DNA of 64,000 nt from positions 558,001 through 622,000 of the forward strand of contig NZ_QLTT01000005.1 in assembly GCF_003269295.1 (NCBI RefSeq), written 5' to 3'. A program made the position numbers and the translations under genes. Below, in pieces: positions 56,565-64,000 of this stretch. Position 1 is the stretch's first letter. Each line of letters starts with the position of its first letter. Source of the stretch: Lentzea atacamensis (GTDB lineage Bacteria; Actinomycetota; Actinomycetes; Mycobacteriales; Pseudonocardiaceae). The notes beneath the pieces were generated by a model. It was not told the origin of the DNA. It was given only the letters and a program-made list of their open reading frames with translations, and did not search any database.

Positions 56565-59500
56565 CCTTGCCGCCCGCAAGCGCGAGCTGATGCGCCGCAG
56601 GCTGGCCGAGGCCGGTCTCGCGAACACGGCGCAGATTCCCAAGCGTGACAGCGACGACGACCTCCCGTTGTCGTACGCGCAGTCGCGGATGTGGTTCCTG
56701 CAGCAGATCGCGCCGAACAGCCCCGCCTACAACGTGTGTCTCGCGATCGACCTGCGCGGCCCGCTCGACACGGCGGCGCTGCACCGGTCGTTCCAGCGGC
56801 TGGTGGAACGCCACGAGATCCTGCGCACCCGCTACACCGAGGGCGCCGACGGCGAACCCCGCCAGGTCGTGGACAAGTTCGCCGTGGTGACCATGCCGGA
56901 CTCCGATCTGCGCGGACTCGACCCCGTCGAGCGGGACGGCGCCGTCGCGCGGATCGCCCGCGAGGAATCCGGGCACGTCTTCGACCTGCGGCGCGAGCAC
57001 CCGTTGCGGCTGCGGCTGCTGCGGCGCGGCGAGGACGACAACGTGCTGGTGCTGACCGTGCACCACATCGTGTGGGACGGCTTCACGTTCAACACGCTCT
57101 CCCGCGACCTCTCGGCGCTGTACCGCGAGGACACGACGGGCCGTCCGGCCGAGCTCGACCCGTTGCCCATCCAGTACGCGGACTTCGCGGTGTGGCAGCG
57201 CAAGACGCTCGACTCCAAGCTCGACCGCGAGATCGAACACTGGCGGCGCGCGCTGGACCCGATGCCGGAGAACCTGCCGCTGCCGACGGACCTGCCCAGG
57301 CCCGCCGTGCGGTCGGACCGGGGCGACCGGATCTTCCGCACGTTCGATCCGAGCGTGACCGAACTGGTCAGCGAGTTCGCGCAGACCCGTGGCGTCACGC
57401 CGTTCATGGTGGTGTTCGCGGCCTACGCGGCACTGCTCGGCCGGTACACCGGCGCGACCGACGTGCCGATCGGCTCGGCGTCGATGAACCGGGACGCGGG
57501 CGAGGTCGAGAAGCTGATCGGCAACTTCGGCAACACGCTGGTGCTGCGCGCCGACCTGACCGGCGACCCGTCGTTCGCCGAGCTGGTGCAGCGCGTGCAG
57601 AAGGTGTGCACCGACGGCTACGCGCACCAGGACCTGCCGTTCGACCTGCTCGTCGAACGCCTGCGGCCGCCGCGGGTGCCCGGACGCTCGGTGCTGTTCG
57701 ACGTGATGCTGCTGTTCCTGGTGCAGGGTCTGCAGGGCTTCGACCTGCCGGGTGTGCAGGCCGGCTGGGAGACCGTGCACAACGACACGACCCAGTTCGA
57801 CCTGGCGCTGGAGGCGTTCGTCACCGGCGGGCAGATGCGCGTCGAGGCCACGTTCTCCACCGAGCTGTTCACCCACGCGACCGTCGGCAGGTTCCTGGCA
57901 CACCTGGAGAACCTGCTCACGACGGCGCTCGCCGACCCGTCGGCCAGGTTGAGCGCTCTGGACTTCCTCGCAGAGGACGAACGGTCGCAGCTGCTCGGCG
58001 CCGAGGCCGAGGTGCCGGACACGACGCTGGTGGAGCTGTTCTCGCAGCAGGCCGCCCGCACCCCCGACGCCACCGCCGTCGTCTTCGAGGGCTCCTCGCT
58101 GACGTACGCCGAACTGGACGCGCGGGTCTCCGAGCTGGCCGGACGCCTGGCCGCTCAGGGGGTTCGGCCCGGTTCGATCGTCGGTGTGCACCTGGACCGC
58201 TCACTGGACCTGATCATCGCGCTGCTCGGCGCGCAGCGGGCCGGTGCCGCTTACCTGCCGCTGGATCCGTCGTACCCGGCCGACCGGCTGGCCATGATGA
58301 TCGAAGACGCCCAGCCTGTCGTGGTGCTCGAACCGGGTCTGCTCGACGGTCCCGCCGCCGAAGTCGTGGCGCCCGCACCGGGTGACGCGGCCTACGTGAT
58401 CTACACCTCCGGGTCCACCGGCCGTCCCAAGGGCGTCGTGGTGTCGCACCGCGCGATCGTGAACCGGTTGCAGTGGATGCAGGACGAGTACCGGCTCACC
58501 GCCGACGACCGGGTGCTGCAGAAGACGCCTTCGTCGTTCGACGTCTCGGTGTGGGAGTTCTTCTGGCCGCTCGTCACCGGCGCCACCCTCGTGGTCGCGA
58601 AACCGGAAGGCCACAAGGACCCCGCCTATCTCGCGGAGCTCATCGACCGCGAGAACGTCACGACCGTCCACTTCGTACCTTCGATGCTGCGCGCGTTCGT
58701 CGAGTCCGGCGCCCGGCCCCAGTCCCTCAAGCGCGTGATCTGCAGCGGCGAGGCGCTGCCGTCCGACCTCGGACGCGCACTGCCCCACGTGCACAACCTC
58801 TACGGCCCAACCGAAGCAGCCGTCGACGTCACCTACTGGCCGGCCTCCGCCGGGGTCGGCACCGGCACCGTGCCGATCGGCCTGCCGGTCTGGAACACCC
58901 AGACCTACGTGCTCGACCGGTTCCTCAAGCCGGTCGCGCCCGGTGTCGCGGGCGAGCTGTACCTCGGTGGCGTGCAGCTGGCCGAGGGGTACCTCAACCG
59001 GCCTGGCCTGACCGCCTCACGGTTCGTCGCCAGCCCGTTCGGCGCGGGACTACGGCTCTACCGCACCGGTGACCTCGTCAGGTGGACCGGGCACGCCCTG
59101 GAGTACCTGGGCCGCACCGACGACCAGGTCAAGATCCGCGGCTTCCGCGTCGAGCTGGGCGAGATCGAGGCGGCGCTGACGGCGTTGCCGGAGGTCGTGA
59201 GCGCGGGCGTGGTGACGCGGACCGAACGCCAGCAGCTCGTCGGCTACGTCGTGCTGCGCGAGGGTGCGGACGTGACGGCGATCCGGCCCAAGCTCGCCGC
59301 CGCGATGCCCGAGCACCTGGTGCCGTCGGTGATCGTCGAGATCGACCAGCTCCCGTTGTCGCCCAGCGGGAAGCTCGACCGCAGGGCACTGCCGGAGCCC
59401 GAGCTCACCGCCGTGTCCGAAGAGCCGGCCACGCCGAGTGAGCAGGCGGTCGCCGCGCTCTTCGCCGAGCTGCTCGGCGTCGAGCGGGTCGGCAGGCACG

Positions 59501-62500
59501 ACGACTTCTTCGCGCTAGGCGGGCACTCGCTGCTCGCCACCCGGCTCGTCGGCCGGCTGCGTTCCGACCTCGGCGCGGAGATCGCGATCGGTGAGGTCTT
59601 CGAGGCGCCGACGGTCGCGGGACTCGCGGCACTGCTGGACTCCCACGGCCGCAGGCGGCCCGCGCTCACCCCGATGCCGAGGCCGCGGCGGATCCCCCTG
59701 TCGTCGGCACAGCAGCGGTTGTGGTTCCTGTACCGGCTGGAAGGGCCGAGCGCGACCTACAACGTGCCGTTCGCGGTGCGCATCGACGGCCGGCTGGACA
59801 CCGACGCGCTCAACCTCGCACTCGCGGACGTCGTACGGCGGCACGAGGTGCTGCGCACCATCTACCCCGAGTTCGAGGGCAAGCCGTACCAGCAGGTGCT
59901 GGACGTCCTGCCGTCGCTGAAGTTCGGAGAGGGTGCACCTCGCGAAGCGGCCGCACGGGCGTTCGAGCTCGACCGCGAACCGCCGTTCGAGGCCACGCTG
60001 TACCGGGCCGGCGACAACGCGCACGTGCTTTCGCTGCTGACACACCACATCGCGAGCGACGGCTGGTCTGCCGAGCGCCTCGTCGCGGACTTGACGACGG
60101 CCTACCACGAGCGGTCGCGCGGCCGTACGCCCACGTGGACGCCGCTGCCCGTGCAGTACGCGGACTACGCGCTGTGGCAACGGGAACTGCTCGGCAACGA
60201 CGCGGACCAGAAGAGCCTCGCCGCCGGTCAACTCGCCTACTGGACGCGGCAGCTCGCCGAACTGCCGGAGGAGATCAGCCTTCCCGCGGACCGGCCGCGT
60301 CCCGCCGAGGCGACGTACGCGGGTGACGCCGTGGCGTTCCGCATCGACGCGCGGACCCATCGCGCTCTGGCGAACCTCGCCCAGCAGTCCGGCGGCACGG
60401 TGTTCATGGCCGTGCAGGCGGCGGTCGCGGCACTGCTCGGCCTGGTCGGCGCCGGCGACGACATCCCGCTCGGCGTGCCGGTCGCGGGCAGGACGGACGC
60501 CGCGCTCGACGGTCTCGTCGGGTTCTTCGTCAACAACCTGGTGCTGCGCACCGACCTCAGCGGCGACCCGACGTTCCGGCAGGTGCTGGACCGGGTGCGG
60601 CGCACGGACCTGGAGGCGTACGCGCACCAGGATCTGCCGTTCGAACGTGTCGTGGAGGCGCTCAACCCGGCGCGGCAGTTCGGCAGGCACCCGCTGTTCC
60701 AGGTGATGCTCGCGTTCCAGCGGGCGTCCGGCGGGCCCGTCCCTTTCGGTGCGGCGTCGCTGCGCGAGGAGCACGTCGACTTCTACACCGCGCGGCTCGA
60801 CCTGTCGTTCCACCTGTTCGAGCACTCCGGCGACGGAGGACTCGACGGCTGGCTGGTCTACAGCGAGGACAGGTTCGACAGGTCCACTGTGGACGACCTG
60901 GTGGCGCGGTTCACCCGTCTGCTCGACCAGCTCGTCGCCCATCCCGACCAGGCGCTGTCGAGGGCTTCCGTGCTCACGTCCGATGAGCGGGAGGCGCTGC
61001 TCGGACGCACCACCGACCACCGGGTGCCGGACACGACGCTGGTGGACCTGTTCTCTCAGCAGGTCGCCCGTACGCCGGACGCGACCGCGGTGGTGTTCGA
61101 GGGGTCGTCGCTGACCTATGCCGAGCTGGATGCCCGCGTTTCCGAACTGGCTGGACGTCTGGCAGCACGGGGTGTTCGCCCCGGTTCGATCGTGGGTGTG
61201 CGGCTGGACCGTTCGCTGGAGCTGATCGTCGCGCTGCACGCCGTGCAACGGGCGGGCGCGGCTTATCTGCCGCTCGACCCGTCGTACCCGGCCGATCGTC
61301 TCGCGATGATGGTCGAGGACGCCCAGCCCGTGGTGGTGCTGGAGCCGGGGCTGTTGGACGGCCCGAGTGCTGAAGTGGTGGCGCCCAGGCCGGGTGACGC
61401 GGCGTATGTGATCTACACGTCCGGTTCAACCGGGCGTCCCAAGGGCGTGGTGGTGTCGCACCGCGCGATCGTGAACCGGTTGCTGTGGATGCAGGACGAG
61501 TACGGCCTGACCGCTGAGGATCGCGTTCTGCAGAAGACGCCCTCGTCGTTCGACGTCTCGGTGTGGGAGTTCTTCTGGCCGCTCATCACCGGCGCCACCC
61601 TCGTGGTGGCCAAGCCGGAAGGCCACAAGGACCCCGCCTACCTCGCCGAGCTCATCGACCGCGAGAACATCACGACCGTCCACTTCGTACCGTCGATGCT
61701 GCGCGCGTTCGTCGAGTCCGGAGCACGGCCGGAGTCGTTGAAGCGGGTCATCTGCAGTGGCGAGGCGTTGCCGTCCGGCCTCGGACGCGCACTGCCCCAC
61801 GTGCACAACCTCTACGGCCCAACCGAAGCAGCCGTCGACGTCACGTACTGGGACACGGCGGAAGGTGTCGGCGACGGCACCGTGCCGATCGGCCGGCCCG
61901 TCTGGAACACGCAGGTCTACGTGCTCGACCGGCACCTGCGCCTGGTCCCGCCCGGCGTGCCGGGAGAGCTCTACCTCGCGGGCGTCCAGCTCGCCGAGGG
62001 CTACCTGAACCGGCCGGGCCTCACCGCCTCGCGGTTCGTCGCCAGCCCGTTCGGCACCGGCGAACGGCTGTACCGCACCGGCGACCTGGTGAAGTGGACC
62101 GGGCATGCTTTGGAGTACCTGGGCCGCACCGACGACCAGGTCAAGATCCGCGGCTTCCGCGTCGAGCTGGGCGAGATCGAGGTGGCGGCCGCGAAGGTCG
62201 CCGGCGTGCGGCAGGCCGCCGTGGTCGTGCGGGACGACCGGCTCGTCGGCTACGTCGTCGGTGACGCGACGCCGGACGCCATCCGTGCCGAACTGGCCCG
62301 CGAGCTGCCCGACCACATGGTCCCGGCCGCGCTGGTGCCGCTGACCGAGCTGCCGCTCACGCCGAGCGGCAAGCTCGACCGCAACGCGTTGCCCGCGCCG
62401 GACTTCGCCGCGCTCGCCGGGAACGCCAAACCCGCCGACGAGCGGGAAGCCGTGCTGTGCGCGCTGTTCGCCGAGGTGCTCGGACTGCCGGAGGTCGGCG

Positions 62501-63819
62501 CACAGGACAGCTTCTTCACGCTCGGTGGCGACAGCATCCTGTCCGTTCAGCTCGTCAGCCGGGCTCGCAAGGCAGGGGTGGTGATCACCCCGAGGCAGGT
62601 GTTCGAGCACCGCACCCCGGCCGCGCTGGCCACGCTGATCTCGGCACCCGCACTCGCGATCTCCGACGAGCCGGTGGGCCGGGTCGAGCCGACGCCGATC
62701 ATGCGCTGGACCCGTGGCGGTCTCGCACAGGCGATGCTGCTGGTCGCGCCGGACGGCCTGACGCACGACGGGCTGGTGCGGACCGTGCAGGCCGTGCTGG
62801 ACCGTCACGACGTTCTGCGTTCCCGGTGGGACGGCACGACCCTGGAGGTGCCCGCGAACTCGTTCGACGCGGCCGAGGTCGTCCGCCGTGCCACGAACGA
62901 CCTGGACACCGAGCTGACCGCGGCACGCGAACGCCTCACCGCCGACCGGATGATCCAGGTCGTGCGGTTCGAGGACCGCGTGCTGATCGTCGCCGACCAC
63001 CTGGTGGTCGACGGGGTGTCGTGGCGGATCCTGATGGACGACCTCGCCGAGGCGTGGGCGGGCCGGGAGCTCACACGCACCGGCACGTCGTTCCGGCGCT
63101 GGTCGCAGCTGCTCGCCGAACAGCAGCGCGGCGGCGAGACCGGCCTGTGGCGCGATGTGCTCGACGGCGCGGACACCGTGCTGCCACTGGGTGGCGAACA
63201 GCTCGTCACCGAGTTCACCGTGCCGCTGCCCGACTCCACGGGCGTCCGGGAGCTGCTGCTGGCGGCGCTCGCACGGGCGTTGGAGACCTGGCGCGGCCGC
63301 AGTGGTGACGTCGTGGTGGCGGTCGAGGGCCACGGCCGGGAGGAGCAGATCTCGCCCGGCTGCGACCTGTCCGCGACGGTCGGCTGGTTCACGACGATCC
63401 ACCCGGTGCGGCTGCGGCCGGGTATCCGGTTGCGCGACATCGCCGAGCAGCTGGACGCGCTGCCCGACCACGGGCTCGGCTACGGCCTGGTCCGGCCGTT
63501 CGCGGGCCTGCGCGAACCCACGATCGTCGTCAACTACCACGGCCGCCTGCGCGAGGGCACGGGCGCGCCGTGGACCGTGGCACCGGAGGCACCGGCGCTG
63601 CGGGTACCGCCGAAGACACCGCACTGGGCGTTGGAGGTGAACGCCGTCGCCGTCGGCGACACGTTGCGCGTGGAGGTGACGGGCCCTGACGAGCCGGGGC
63701 TGGTCGGGAAGTTCCGCGCGGAACTGGCAGGCAGCGCGCCGACGGCGATCGACACGTCCTTTGTGGACGTTTCCGCAGAAGACATCGACGAGTTCGAAGT
63801 GGAGCTGGGCACGTGGTGA
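56557..63819 (+). CDS. NRPS, C-A-PCP-C-A-PCP-E (NRPS-3), two Ser modules
   Basis: 2420 residues from GTG 56557 (AAGGAG upstream). A short N-terminal helix (AARKRELMRRRLAEAG), possibly docking, precedes C1 (DDLPLSYAQSRMWFLQQIAP, HHIVWDGF), which resembles starter or LCL condensation domains. A4 ~485-930 and A5 ~1488-1930 share pocket residues D-V-W-H-I-S-L-V-D, a serine code. PCP1 Ser ~990; C2 has THHIASDGWS; PCP2 Ser ~1992 (GGDSILSVQL). The terminal E domain (~2042-2420) reads ADHLVVDGVSWR, so the first His of HHxxxDG is Asp while the second, catalytic His is kept. No heterocyclisation domain is present. It probably starts the chain from salicyl-carrier. Confidence 0.93.
58013..62180 (+). repeat. 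near-identical adenylation-domain duplication within NRPS-3
   Basis: The A4 region (about 58013-59190) and A5 region (about 61023-62180) are nearly the same in DNA and protein, including identical stretches around the pocket and the YGPTEAAVDVTYW segment. The first part of A1 in NRPS-1 (about 46258-46720) also matches them closely. This indicates recent duplication or gene conversion. Confidence 0.8.
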
Positions 63820-64000
63820 GTCAGCAGCCGACAGCGGGGGAACTCCTGCGCGAGGTCACCGACCTGTTGGGGCCGGAGGCGGCCGGGCTGTCGGAGAACG
63901 ACAGCCTGATCGAGTGGGGCCTCGACTCCATCCAGCTCATGCAGGTGGCGAACAAGTGGCGGCGCAGCGGTGTGAAGGTGCCGTTCGCGCTGCTGGCGAA
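63816..64000 (+). CDS. aryl carrier protein domain, start of next siderophore gene (3' end outside window)
   Basis: GTG 63816 overlaps the NRPS-3 stop (GTGA). The visible ~61 residues form a carrier domain: GELLREVTDLLGPEAAGLSE, then NDSLIEWGLDSIQLMQVANK, with the phosphopantetheine Ser in GLDSIQLM. The D-S-I-x-L/V-M context and the missing upstream adenylation domain are typical of aryl carrier domains (MbtB/PchE N-terminus or free-standing). It should accept salicylate from the ligase at 40989. Whether the gene is a lone carrier or continues into condensation/cyclisation modules cannot be seen. Confidence 0.8.
   Translation, partial: MSQQPTAGELLREVTDLLGPEAAGLSENDSLIEWGLDSIQLMQVANKWRRSGVKVPFALLA

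Noticed and set aside
57061..57090. Heterocyclisation domain in NRPS-3 to form a salicyl-oxazoline
   Set aside because: C1 has HHIVWDG, not the DxxxxDxxS motif of cyclisation domains. Any oxazoline would need a Cy domain beyond the window.

Overview
The window is high-GC, densely packed actinobacterial DNA with GTG starts and many GTGA/ATGA stop-start overlaps. A rifampin phosphotransferase, AfsR/SARP-like regulators, a GH74 enzyme and a large NRPS operon point to a filamentous actinomycete, probably Pseudonocardiales (Amycolatopsis, Lentzea or Saccharothrix type). The taxonomic placement is inference.

Bases 1-9500 hold ordinary single genes and small units: TetR regulators, an acyl-CoA thioesterase, a HAD phosphatase, a DHFR/RibD-fold reductase, an AlkD-like DNA alkylation repair protein, a PucR-type regulator and two secreted proteins. 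They also hold gene decay: a frameshifted secreted protein (1474-1946), and truncated WXG-like and ricin-lectin fragments abutting near 5100. Bases 9500-14350 carry a probable rifampin phosphotransferase (rph) preceded by a rifampin-associated element (RAE)-type palindrome, facing a PAP2-family membrane protein paired with a 393-residue protein of unknown function.

Bases 14.8-37.4 kb look like a cell-envelope and signalling island. A three-gene operon encodes low-complexity exported or anchored proteins, including an 803-residue Lys/Pro/Ala repeat protein. Facing it are a short SARP-like protein fused by overlap to a kinase-like receptor, then an AfsR-like regulator, two paralogous OmpR-type response regulators with one histidine kinase, and an operon of a fibronectin-III protein, MoxR ATPase, DUF58 protein and transglutaminase-like protein. 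A second kinase-like receptor, a SigE-type sigma factor with its partner membrane protein, a ricin-GH74 glycosidase, an Excalibur-domain lipoprotein and a small membrane protein follow. Both kinase-like receptors lack the catalytic-loop Asp, and the transglutaminase lacks its catalytic Cys and His, so several members look non-enzymatic.

From 37.5 kb to the end is an iron-regulated siderophore cluster: salicylate synthase, two FecCD permeases, salicyl-AMP ligase, EntS-like exporter, alpha/beta hydrolase, MbtH-like protein, three NRPSs (C-A-PCP-C-A-PCP-E, C-A-PCP-E, C-A-PCP-C-A-PCP-E) and the start of a gene with an aryl carrier domain. Adenylation pocket residues read by alignment to GrsA predict Ser, Ser and N5-formyl-N5-hydroxyornithine, with two unassigned residues. 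Three IdeR/DmdR-like iron boxes sit at its promoters. The likely product is a mixed-ligand salicyl-peptide-hydroxamate siderophore of the amychelin/gobichelin/oxachelin kind, with possibly different residues. The cluster continues past the window.
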